A stretch of DNA of 64,000 bases from DASQHW01 sp038238245. Lineage in GTDB: Bacteria; Actinomycetota; Acidimicrobiia; IMCC26256; PALSA-610. Location of the stretch: positions 62,001 through 126,000 of the forward strand of contig JBBRXX010000008.1 of assembly GCA_038238245.1 (NCBI GenBank), in the 5' to 3' direction. Below, in pieces: positions 33,248 through 41,129 of this stretch. The translations under genes were made by a program, and so were the position numbers. The notes under the pieces were generated by a model that worked only from the letters and a program-made list of their open reading frames with translations, was not told where the DNA came from and did no database searches. How positions within the stretch are numbered: the stretch's first letter is position 1; each line of letters opens with the position of its first letter.

Positions 33248-34981
33248 CTACGTGTCGGCCGGGATCGGGACGGTGTAGGTGTCGCGGCCGCTGCGGAACA
33301 CCGTGCCCGGGCGCGCGCCCGTCTCCTTGCCGTCGTGCACGACCGTCGTGCCGTTGACCATCACGCGCTGCACGCCGATGGCGTCGGCGTAGAGGCGGGC
33401 CGATCCGCCGGGAAGATCGGCGAGCAGCTGGACCTCCCCGGTCGCAACGTTCGCCGGATCGAACAGCACGACATCGGCGTGGAAGCCCTCGCACAGCTCG
33501 CCCCGCTCGCGCAGGCCGAACAACCGCGCGGGTGCCTGCGTCATCAGCTGGACGCAGCGCTCGAGGGACACGAGCTGCCGGCCGCGCAACGTGTCGGCGA
33601 GGAACGATGTCGTGTACGGCGCGCCGCACATGCGATCGAGGTGCGCGCCCGCGTCCGAGCCGCCGATCAGCACGAGCGGGTGGTCCCACGCCTCGGCGCG
33701 CATCTGCCACGACTTCAGGTCGTTGTCGGACGGCAGCGGCCAGAGGATCGTGCGCAGCTCGTCGTTGATGACGATGTCGACGAGCGTGTCGAACGTGCCG
33801 CGGTTCGCGCGCTCGGCGATCTCCGAGACGACGCGTCCTTTGAGGCCGTCGTTCGCAGTCGAATACGTGTCGCCGATCTGGTAGCGACCCCACGACGCCA
33901 GCCGTGAGAACACTCCCGCTTCGGGTGAGTGTGCGCGCTCGTTCATCCATTGGCGCACCGTTGGGTCCTGCAATTTGGCGATGCGTTCCGGCACCGGCAG
34001 GTTCATGATGTCGGACCACCCGGGCAGCATGAACAGCGCGCAGTAGTTCCGGAACGACATGTTCATCTCAACGAGTGTCGGCATCGTGAGCGCGATCGCC
34101 GTGCCGCCGCGCGACCGAGCGTGCTCGCATGCCGCGACCTGGTCGTGGTAGCGCTGCGGCTCACGGGCATCGATCGTCAGCACGTTCCAGTTGACGGCAC
34201 GCCGGCCGGCGAGCGTCATGTCGGCCATCTGCTCGACTTCCTCGTCGGTGAACCCGCGCAGGCACCCACTCGTGACGTATTCGAGGGTGGTGCCTTCGTG
34301 GTCGCCGACCGCGCGGCACAGCGCGAGGAGCTCGTCGTTGTCGGCCCAACGTGACGCGACGGGTTCACCGTCGCCGTCGGAGTGCGTGAACGAGAGCGTG
34401 GTCGAGAAGCCGAGCCCTCCCGCGGTGATCGACTCGTGCAGGACGCGCAGCATCGCATCGAGCTGTTCGGTGTTCGCGACTCTTCCGACCGCGTCCGCAC
34501 CCATCACATTGCGGCGGATCGCGCAGTGGCCGACGAGAAATCCCACGTTGGGCCCGACCCGCCCGTCGAGTGCGCCCAGATACTCGCCGAACGAGCGCCA
34601 CGACCAGGGCACGCCGGCCTCGAGCGCCGGCAACGGCATGCCCTCGACCTTGGCCATCATGCGCCGCAGGTAGTCGGCGTCCTCCGCGTGGAGCGGCGCC
34701 AGCGTGAATCCGCAGTTGCCCGCGATCATGCTCGTGACGCCGTGAAGGTTCGATGGCGTGGCCGCCGGGTCCCAGAAAAGCTGCGCGTCGTAGTGCGTGT
34801 GCGGATCGACGAAGCCGGGCGCGACCACGAGCCCGTCCGCGTCGATGGTCTCGGCCGCGTCGTCGTCGCTCACCGTGCCGATCTCGACGACGCGTCCATC
34901 GCGAATGCCGACGTCTGCGCGCCGCGAGGGGGCGCCGGTGCCGTCGACCACGGTGCCGCCGCGGATCACGACGTCGAGCAT
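33248..34981 (-). CDS. N-acyl-D-amino-acid deacylase / amidohydrolase
   Basis: This 577-residue metallo-amidohydrolase has VVIRGGTVVDGTGAPS, the metal motif VVAPGFVDPHTHYDAQLFW (HxH), GNCGFTLAP, a central GHCAIRR and the C-terminal metal Asp region IGGSDAGAHLDRMCGAPYTT. The VTSGCLRGFTDEEV segment and the overall size fit the D-aminoacylase group, which hydrolyses N-acyl-D-amino acids or related cyclic amides. An AGGAGG site precedes the start. The His/acid-rich gene lies just upstream (9 bp) on the same strand and may be co-transcribed. Confidence 0.87.
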   Translation of the reverse strand: MLDVVIRGGTVVDGTGAPSRRADVGIRDGRVVEIGTVSDDDAAETIDADGLVVAPGFVDPHTHYDAQLFWDPAATPSNLHGVTSMIAGNCGFTLAPLHAEDADYLRRMMAKVEGMPLPALEAGVPWSWRSFGEYLGALDGRVGPNVGFLVGHCAIRRNVMGADAVGRVANTEQLDAMLRVLHESITAGGLGFSTTLSFTHSDGDGEPVASRWADNDELLALCRAVGDHEGTTLEYVTSGCLRGFTDEEVEQMADMTLAGRRAVNWNVLTIDAREPQRYHDQVAACEHARSRGGTAIALTMPTLVEMNMSFRNYCALFMLPGWSDIMNLPVPERIAKLQDPTVRQWMNERAHSPEAGVFSRLASWGRYQIGDTYSTANDGLKGRVVSEIAERANRGTFDTLVDIVINDELRTILWPLPSDNDLKSWQMRAEAWDHPLVLIGGSDAGAHLDRMCGAPYTTSFLADTLRGRQLVSLERCVQLMTQAPARLFGLRERGELCEGFHADVVLFDPANVATGEVQLLADLPGGSARLYADAIGVQRVMVNGTTVVHDGKETGARPGTVFRSGRDTYTVPIPADT

Positions 34982-34990
34982 CGCGTCCTC

Positions 34991-35764
34991 CTACCGGCTC
35001 TTGCGCTTGGACTCGTGGAGCGCGGACCGACGTTTCGCCTCCGCGGTGGCGCGCGCCTCGCGGGCACGCACCTCGGCGGCCCGCTTGGCGTCCTTGGTTG
35101 CCTTGCGCTGCTCGCGCTTCGCGGCGAGCTCGGCCTCGTCGACGACGGGCGCGGCCGTCACGCCGGCGCTCGCCGGCTCTTCGACGGGGACGGGTTCCCC
35201 GATGACGAACCGTTCGTCGCTCTCGAGCAGCTCGCGCATGACCGGCCGGCAGAGCGCGTCGCTCGCCGCGTAGCCGGCGAGCAGCGCGGCGACCAAGGGG
35301 GCGCCGTGCTGCTCGATGACGGGCGGGAGCACCTCGAGCATGTCGTCGCGGCTCGGATCCTCCGACCGCTCGCCCAGCGCGGCGACCGTCGCGTCGTTCA
35401 CCCGCTCGACGAGCGCGAACGTCACCTGCAGCTGGCGCTCGGGGTTCGCCACGCGCAGCTTGCGGCGCACCAGCGGGATGAGGGCGTCGCCGAGATGCAT
35501 CGTCGCGCGAGGAAGGTTGAGCTGCCCGGCGATCTCGGTCCGCGACTTCTCGCTGATGCCGCCGAGCGCGTGACGCAGCGCATCGTCGTCGAGCGCGGCC
35601 AGCGCGGCCATCATCCGTTCGACGTCGCGCTCGGCGAGCTCGGGGTCGTCTTCGTCGCCGTGATCGTGGTCGTGCCCGTCGTGCTCGTCGTGCTCGTCGT
35701 GCTCGTGCTCCTGCTCCTGCCCATCGCGGTCGTCTTCGTCGAGGGCGGCGTCGGTGTCATCCAT
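34991..35764 (-). CDS. Uncharacterised protein with His/Asp/Glu-rich head and basic coiled-coil tail
   Basis: This 257-residue protein has three parts. Residues about 1-45 are almost all Asp, Glu, His and Gln with EHDEHDEHDGHDHDHGDED, a likely metal-binding segment. Residues about 45-170 form a helical domain (LGGISEKSRTEIAGQLNLPRATMHLGDALIPLVRRKLRV). Residues about 200-257 are basic Ala/Lys/Arg heptads. There is no signal or membrane segment. I do not recognise it. It ends 9 nt before the D-aminoacylase start and begins about 50 bp from the glycine riboswitch on the other strand. Confidence 0.7.
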   Translation of the reverse strand: MDDTDAALDEDDRDGQEQEHEHDEHDEHDGHDHDHGDEDDPELAERDVERMMAALAALDDDALRHALGGISEKSRTEIAGQLNLPRATMHLGDALIPLVRRKLRVANPERQLQVTFALVERVNDATVAALGERSEDPSRDDMLEVLPPVIEQHGAPLVAALLAGYAASDALCRPVMRELLESDERFVIGEPVPVEEPASAGVTAAPVVDEAELAAKREQRKATKDAKRAAEVRAREARATAEAKRRSALHESKRKSR

Positions 35765-35821
35765 GGGGCGTCAGCTTCGCGCAGAGGGAGTGGCTATCGT
35801 GGAGATCACATAGCCGTTCGA

Positions 35822-36042
35822 CCTCTGACGGGAGAGTTCCGGTCTCGCCTCCCTGTGTGGTGGCGGGCCGGGCGCCGAAGGAGCAACCCTCCCCGGAACC
35901 TCTCAGGCACCCGAACCGTCGGAGTCAGGCAACTCTGGAGAGAAGGACGCGTCTGCCGGGCGCGGCCTCACCGACGGGGAAAGCGCCCGGTGCACCTCGT
36001 GTCCCGGGCGTGAAGCTCTCAGGTTCGCGGACAGAGGGGGAG
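35822..36042 (+). ncRNA. Tandem glycine riboswitch upstream of gcvP
   Basis: Two aptamer copies are visible. The first begins GACGGGAGAG (about 35827) and contains GCCGAAGGAGCAA and AACCTCTCAGGC (to about 35910). A linker and a second copy follow, with ACTCTGGAGAG (about 35931), CACCGACGGGGAAAGC and GAAGCTCTCAGG, ending GGACAGAGGGGGA (about 36041). CGGGAGAG, GCCGAAGG.GCAA, CTCTCAGG and GGACAGAGGG are the signature glycine-riboswitch blocks. The gcvP ATG is about 50 nt downstream, consistent with glycine turning on the cleavage system. Confidence 0.93.
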
Positions 36043-36090
36043 ACGGGCCGCGTGCGGCCTGGTCCGAACCGCGAACGAGAGGCAATCCCG

Positions 36091-38922
36091 ATGGCAGAGG
36101 CCGGATTCGCGCAGCGCCACATCGGCCCGAGCGACGACGAGCAGGCGACGATGCTCGCCGAGCTCGGCTTCGACTCGCTCAGCGCGTTGATCGACGCCGC
36201 GGTACCGCCCGTGATCCACGACCGTGAGCCGCTCGCGCTCGACGCCCCCGTCACCGAACGCGACGCGCTTGCGAGAGTGCGCAGGCTCGCCGCGCGCAAC
36301 GAGGTGTTCACGTCGCTGCTCGGGCTGGGCTACCACGACACGATCACGCCTCCGGTCATCCAGCGCAACGTGTTGGAGAACCCGGCCTGGTACACGGCGT
36401 ACACCCCCTACCAGCCCGAGATCAGCCAGGGCCGGCTCGAGGCGCTCATCAACTTCCAGACGATGGTCAGCGACCTCACCGGCATGGAGCTCGCGAACGC
36501 CTCGCTGCTCGACGAAGGCACGGCCGCGGCCGAGGCGATGACGATGCTGCACCGTCTCAACGGCTCCGGCGGCAAGGACGTGCTCCTCGTCGACGGCGAT
36601 TGTCACCCGCAGACGATCGACGTCGTACGGACCCGCGCCGAGCCGCTCGGCATTCACGTCGTCGTCGGTGATCCGTACGGCGACTCCACTGTCGACGGCT
36701 GCTTCGGCGTGCTCGTGCAGTACCCGGGCAGCAGCGGGAGGTTGCGCGACGCCCGGCCGGTCATCGAACGGGCGCACGCGAACGGCGCGCTCGTGTGTGT
36801 TGCGGCCGACCTGCTCGCGCTCACACTGGTGGTTCCGCCGGGCGAGATGAATGCCGACGTCGTCGTCGGGACGTCACAGCGGTTCGGCGTGCCGCTCGGG
36901 TTCGGCGGTCCGCACGCCGCGTACATCGCGACGCGCAACGAGTACCGGCGCACACTTCCCGGACGGCTCGTCGGCGTCTCGGTCGACGCCAAGGGCCGCA
37001 CCGCCTTCCGGCTCGCGTTGCAGACGCGCGAGCAGCACATCCGTCGCGAGAAGGCGACGAGCAACATCTGCACCGCCCAAGTGCTCCTCGCCGTGATCGC
37101 CGGCCTCTACGGCGCATATCACGGCGCCGACGGGCTGCGCGCGATTGCACGGCGTGTGCACGGGTTGACGGCGCGCCTGGCGTCCACGCTCCGAGCCGGG
37201 GGCGTCGACGTGGTGCACGCCGAGTTCTTCGACACGTGCACAGTGCGGGTGCCGGGGCGTGCTGCTGAGATCGCGGCGGCGGCACGGGCCCGGCGTATCA
37301 ACCTGCGAGAAGTCGACGCCGACACGCTCGGCATCGCCCTCGACGAGACGTCGACGGAGGCGACCGTGCGGGACGTCGCGGACGCGTTCGGCGCCGGGCC
37401 GGTGGCCGAAACGGCCGAGGACGCGATCCCGAACGAGGTGCGCCGCACCTCGGAGTACCTGACGCATCCCGCGTTCACATCGCATCGTTCCGAGCACCAG
37501 ATGTTGCGCTACCTCCGCCGGCTCGCCGACCGCGACCTTGCGCTCGACCGCACGATGATCCCGCTCGGCTCGTGCACGATGAAGCTCAACGCCACCGCGG
37601 AGATGGAGCCGATCACGTGGCCGGAGTGGGCGCGCATCCACCCGTTCGCGCCCGTCGAGCAGACCGCGGGATACCTCCAGCTGTTCGCCGACCTCGAGCG
37701 GTGGCTCGCCGACATCACGGGCTACGACGCGGTGTCACTGCAACCGAACGCCGGCTCCCAAGGCGAGTACGCGGGCCTGCTCGCCATCCGCAAGTACCAC
37801 GTGTCGCAAGGGAGCGCGCGGCGCGACGTGTGTCTCATCCCCGCGTCCGCCCACGGCACGAACGCGGCGTCGGCGGCAATGGCCGGCATGCGAGTGGTGG
37901 TCGTGGCGTGCGACGACCACGGCAATGTCGACCTCGACGACCTCAAACGCAAGGCCGTCGAGCACGCCGAGCGTCTCGGCGCGTTGATGGTGACGTATCC
38001 GTCCACCCACGGCGTGTTCGAGGACCAGATCCGCGAGATCTGCGCGGTGGTGCACGATCACGGCGGCCAGGTGTATCTCGACGGCGCAAACCTCAACGCG
38101 CTCGTGGGCATCTCCCGGCCCGGCAAGTTCGGCGCCGACGTGTCGCACCTCAACCTGCACAAGACGTTCTGCATCCCGCACGGTGGCGGGGGCCCGGGCG
38201 TCGGGCCGATCGGCGTGCGCGCGCACCTGGCGCGGTTCCTGCCGAACCACCCGCTGCGCGCCGAGGCCGGCCCCGAAACGGGGGTCGGCGCGATCAGTGC
38301 GGCACCGTGGGGTTCCGCGGGCATCCTGCCGATCCCGTGGATGTACATCACGATGATGGGTGCCGAAGGGCTGCGGCGCGCGACGGAGGTCGCGATCCTG
38401 AACGCCAACTACGTCGCGCACCGGCTCGGATCTCACTATCCAGTGCTGTACACCGGCGGGCACGGCCTCGTCGCGCACGAATGCATCATCGACCTGCGTC
38501 CGATCACGCGTGATACGGGTGTGACGGTCGACGACGTCGCCAAGCGCCTCATCGACTACGGGTTCCATGCCCCGACGATGTCGTTCCCGGTCGCGGGAAC
38601 CCTGATGATCGAGCCGACCGAATCGGAAGACCGCGGCGAGCTCGACCGTTTCGTCGACGCGATGATCGCGATCCGCGCCGAGATCGATCGCGTAGGAGCC
38701 GGCGAGTGGACGCGGGACGACAACCCGCTCGCGCACGCGCCGCACACCGCGGAGGACGTCACTGCCGACGATTGGCCGCACGCATACGCGCGTGAGATCG
38801 CCGCGTTCCCGGTCGCGAGTCTGCGAGCGACGAAATACTGGTCACCGGTCGGCCGCATCGACAGCGTGTACGGCGACCGCAACGTCTTTTGCAGCTGCCC
38901 CCCGATCGAGAGCTACACCTGA
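36091..38922 (+). CDS. gcvP: Glycine dehydrogenase (P-protein) of the glycine cleavage system
   Basis: The 943-residue single-chain P-protein decarboxylates glycine with PLP and passes the aminomethyl group to lipoyl-H protein. It has the N-terminal FAQRHIGPSDDEQATML, LGSCTMKLNATAEMEPITWPEW, the central PSTHGVFEDQIREIC, the PLP lysine in HLNLHKTFCIPHGGGGPGVGPI, and the C-terminal DVTADDWPHAYAREIAAFP. Length fits the fused P1-P2 form. ATG 36091 fits the family N-terminus and follows the riboswitch. gcvT and gcvH are not in this window. Confidence 0.97.
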   Translation: MAEAGFAQRHIGPSDDEQATMLAELGFDSLSALIDAAVPPVIHDREPLALDAPVTERDALARVRRLAARNEVFTSLLGLGYHDTITPPVIQRNVLENPAWYTAYTPYQPEISQGRLEALINFQTMVSDLTGMELANASLLDEGTAAAEAMTMLHRLNGSGGKDVLLVDGDCHPQTIDVVRTRAEPLGIHVVVGDPYGDSTVDGCFGVLVQYPGSSGRLRDARPVIERAHANGALVCVAADLLALTLVVPPGEMNADVVVGTSQRFGVPLGFGGPHAAYIATRNEYRRTLPGRLVGVSVDAKGRTAFRLALQTREQHIRREKATSNICTAQVLLAVIAGLYGAYHGADGLRAIARRVHGLTARLASTLRAGGVDVVHAEFFDTCTVRVPGRAAEIAAAARARRINLREVDADTLGIALDETSTEATVRDVADAFGAGPVAETAEDAIPNEVRRTSEYLTHPAFTSHRSEHQMLRYLRRLADRDLALDRTMIPLGSCTMKLNATAEMEPITWPEWARIHPFAPVEQTAGYLQLFADLERWLADITGYDAVSLQPNAGSQGEYAGLLAIRKYHVSQGSARRDVCLIPASAHGTNAASAAMAGMRVVVVACDDHGNVDLDDLKRKAVEHAERLGALMVTYPSTHGVFEDQIREICAVVHDHGGQVYLDGANLNALVGISRPGKFGADVSHLNLHKTFCIPHGGGGPGVGPIGVRAHLARFLPNHPLRAEAGPETGVGAISAAPWGSAGILPIPWMYITMMGAEGLRRATEVAILNANYVAHRLGSHYPVLYTGGHGLVAHECIIDLRPITRDTGVTVDDVAKRLIDYGFHAPTMSFPVAGTLMIEPTESEDRGELDRFVDAMIAIRAEIDRVGAGEWTRDDNPLAHAPHTAEDVTADDWPHAYAREIAAFPVASLRATKYWSPVGRIDSVYGDRNVFCSCPPIESYT

Positions 38923-38944
38923 CGCCGTGCCGCGAGGAGAGCAG

Positions 38945-38980
38945 GCGTGTGTGAAGCTCGAAAATCGATTTCACACACGC
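38945..38980. terminator. Hairpin between gcvP and the SnoaL-like gene
   Basis: GCGTGTGTGAA (38945-38955) pairs perfectly with 38970-38980; the loop contains a further TCGA-AAA-TCGA pairing. It is 22 nt past the gcvP stop. The right arm contains the stop codon of the convergent SnoaL-like gene, so the hairpin probably ends both transcripts. Confidence 0.65.
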
Positions 38981-39426
38981 CCCTTCCCTCGGGCCGCGGC
39001 CCAGCCGCCGGGGGTCATGCCGTCGGTGCGGACGAGGCGGTGCGCGAACAGCCAGCGATCACCGGCCGGCACCAGCTCGTCGCGATAGCGGCCCCAGTGG
39101 TCGACGCCCGCGCCGGTGAGCACCGTGAAGTACGACGACGCACGTGCCGCCGACGCCGACACCACGTCGATCCACACGCTCGACACATGGTGCTGCATGC
39201 GTCCCGGCGGCGCGCTCTCGACCACATCGGTGTTGACGGACCCGAAGAACTGTTGGATCGCGTCGCGGCCCTCGGCACGCGCGCCGCCGACGCCGTGCAC
39301 CTCGAGCACGCCGTCGACCGCGAACAGCGAAACGACGTCGTCGAAGCGCCCCCGATCGGCCGCGAACGTGTACGACGCGATCGTGTGCCGGATCGCCTCC
39401 CGGGCCGACAGCTCCCAGAGCTCCAT
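38971..39426 (-). CDS. SnoaL/NTF2-like protein
   Basis: The 151-residue alpha+beta barrel protein has the SnoaL_4 pattern: AREAIRHTIASYTFAADRGRFDDVVSLFAVDGVLEVHG, a GRDAIQQFFGSV helix, MQHHVSSVWIDV, and DHWGRYRDELVPAGDRWLFAHRLVRTDGM. TAGCTT lies 6 nt before the ATG. It ends in the shared hairpin with gcvP and lies downstream of the DUF35/thiolase pair on the same strand, with its own promoter. It is probably an isomerase or hydratase-like enzyme; the substrate is unknown. Confidence 0.85.
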   Translation of the reverse strand: MELWELSAREAIRHTIASYTFAADRGRFDDVVSLFAVDGVLEVHGVGGARAEGRDAIQQFFGSVNTDVVESAPPGRMQHHVSSVWIDVVSASAARASSYFTVLTGAGVDHWGRYRDELVPAGDRWLFAHRLVRTDGMTPGGWAAARGKGRV

Positions 39427-39440
39427 GCTCGGAAGCTACG

Positions 39441-39836
39441 TCAGGCGGGCCGGAACCAGAGGAGCCCGACGGCGTCGGACACCGGCTCGATCTCGACGAC
39501 GACCGCGAGGTCGAGCGCGAGTGCCGTCGGTTCCATCCCCCGCAGGTTGCCGACGAGCCGCGGACCTTCGGCGAGCTCGGCCACGACGATCGCGTAGGGC
39601 GGCGTGAAGGCAGGGTCGACGGGGCGGTGCGTGACCGTCCACGTGAACACCCGGCCCCGGCCCGATGCGGGTTCCCACGTGACATCAACCGATCCGCACG
39701 CGGGGCAGCGGTGCCGCGGCGGATGGCGCCACGTGCGGCACGCGGTGCAGCGCTGCAACCGCAGCTCACCGCGCGCGAGGAACGCGTAGAATTCCGCGTT
39801 CGGCCCTACCGGCGCCGGGATCAGACGATCGGTCAT
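39441..39836 (-). CDS. DUF35 OB-fold/zinc-ribbon protein
   Basis: This 131-residue protein has an N-terminal zinc ribbon, CTACRTW followed by RCPACGS (CxxC...CxxC), and a C-terminal OB-fold with VFTWTVTHRPVDPAFTPPYAIVVAELAEGPRL. DUF35 proteins bind acyl-CoA and pair with thiolase-like proteins, for example ChsH2 with Ltp2 in steroid side-chain cleavage. Its ATG (39836) overlaps the stop of the thiolase-like gene (ATGA), so the partners are made together. Confidence 0.9.
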   Translation of the reverse strand: MTDRLIPAPVGPNAEFYAFLARGELRLQRCTACRTWRHPPRHRCPACGSVDVTWEPASGRGRVFTWTVTHRPVDPAFTPPYAIVVAELAEGPRLVGNLRGMEPTALALDLAVVVEIEPVSDAVGLLWFRPA

Positions 39837-41014
39837 CGATCCCGGCCAAGGATGACGAGTGAGCCGTCGCCGAAGTCGCCCCATCCCGTGACGCAGCCGA
39901 TCTCGGCGTCACGCACCTGGGCCGCGCCCGCGTCGCCGCGCAGCTGGCGGACGGCCTCGACGACGTGGTTCATGCCCCACATGTGACCCTGCGACAGCAG
40001 CCCCCCATGCGTGTTCGTCGGCAGCGCGCCGCCGTCGAGGCGCAGGACGCCGTCGCGCACGAACGCACCGGCTTCGCCGCGCCCGCACAACCCCAACGCT
40101 TCGAGCTGCAGGAGCACCACGTAGGTGAAGCAGTCGTAGAGCTGCAGGAAGTCCATGTCCTGCGGTGACACGCCGGCCGCGGAAAAGGCGCGCGGCGCGG
40201 CGTCGGTGAGGCCGATGCGGAAGATGTCGGGCCGGTTCGCGATGTCGTCGGCGGGATACGGATGGCCTTCGGCCCCGGCGACGATCACCGCCGGCGCGTG
40301 CGGAAGGTCGCGCGCACGTTCGACCGTGCTCACCACAACGGCTGCCGCGCAGTCCGTCTCCAGACAGCAGTCGTAGAGGCGGAACGGCTCCGACACCCAG
40401 CGGGCGTCGAGGTACTCGTCCATCGTCAACGGTGTGCCGCGCATCAACGCACGCGAGTTGTGCTGCGCGTGGGCTCGGAACGTCACGGCGATCTCGCCAG
40501 TGTCGGTGTCGCGGGTCCCGTACAGCTGCTTGTGGCGCATTGCGATCCACGCGTAGAACTGGGCCGCCGATCGCGCGCCGTACGGCAGGTAGAAGTCCAC
40601 GACGGTGTCGCCGACCGCGCTGCCATCGAGGCCGCGCCGCGGGCGGGGCACGTCGGCGCGCGGCCGGAACGCCGAGTACCCGTTCCAACCCACCACGACA
40701 AGCACGTGACGCGCGATGCCCGCGGCGACCGCGAGCGCCGCGTGCTGCAACGAAGCCACCGGGGACGCGCCACCCATGTGCACGGTGGTGGCGACGCGCA
40801 ACGTGTCGATGCCGAGGTTGGCCGCGAGCTCCTCGCTCGACGTGTAGCCGGGCGGCGGGAGTATGCCGTCGATGTCGCCGGCGGCGAGACCGGCGTCCGC
40901 GATCGCGTCGTCGGCTGCCTCCAGCATCAACTCGACCGGAAGGTGCTGCGCACCGCGGACGTAGTCGGTCTCACCAATGCCCACGATGGCGGCGCGGCCG
41001 CCGAATCCGTCCAC
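39833..41014 (-). CDS. Thiolase-like lipid-transfer/retro-aldolase family protein
   Basis: The 393-residue thiolase-fold protein has IVGIGETDYVRG, a YDCFTYVVLLQLEALGLC block, GGALPTNTHGGLLSQGHMWGMNHVVEAV (the His-containing motif), and a final CVTGWGDFGDG. The usual nucleophilic Cys region near residue 85 is replaced by HMGGASPVASLQHA, and no catalytic Cys replaces it in the C-terminal GWGDFG block. That fits Ltp2-like retro-aldolases rather than true thiolases. It is co-translated with the DUF35 partner. The GTG start is at 41014, divergent from an acyl-CoA dehydrogenase. Confidence 0.88.
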   Translation of the reverse strand: MDGFGGRAAIVGIGETDYVRGAQHLPVELMLEAADDAIADAGLAAGDIDGILPPPGYTSSEELAANLGIDTLRVATTVHMGGASPVASLQHAALAVAAGIARHVLVVVGWNGYSAFRPRADVPRPRRGLDGSAVGDTVVDFYLPYGARSAAQFYAWIAMRHKQLYGTRDTDTGEIAVTFRAHAQHNSRALMRGTPLTMDEYLDARWVSEPFRLYDCCLETDCAAAVVVSTVERARDLPHAPAVIVAGAEGHPYPADDIANRPDIFRIGLTDAAPRAFSAAGVSPQDMDFLQLYDCFTYVVLLQLEALGLCGRGEAGAFVRDGVLRLDGGALPTNTHGGLLSQGHMWGMNHVVEAVRQLRGDAGAAQVRDAEIGCVTGWGDFGDGSLVILGRDR

Positions 41015-41038
41015 GAGGCGGGGACGCTACCGCTTGGT

Positions 41039-41084
41039 TTGGCATCCCCTGGGTGCTTGGTATGCTTGCATTACCGATCAGTAA
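41039..41084 (+). promoter_or_regulatory. Promoter and operator of the acyl-CoA dehydrogenase gene
   Basis: TTGGCA (41039-41044) and TATGCT (41061-41066) are 16 bp apart, a good promoter pair. TTACCGATCAGTAA (41071-41084), a 14-bp palindrome with one mismatched pair, follows at the expected start site, a typical position for a TetR-type repressor operator. The repressor is not in this window. Confidence 0.55.
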
Positions 41085-41129
41085 CTTTCTCGGCCGGCCC
41101 CGGCGCCGACCGGCGCAAAGGGATGAGCC

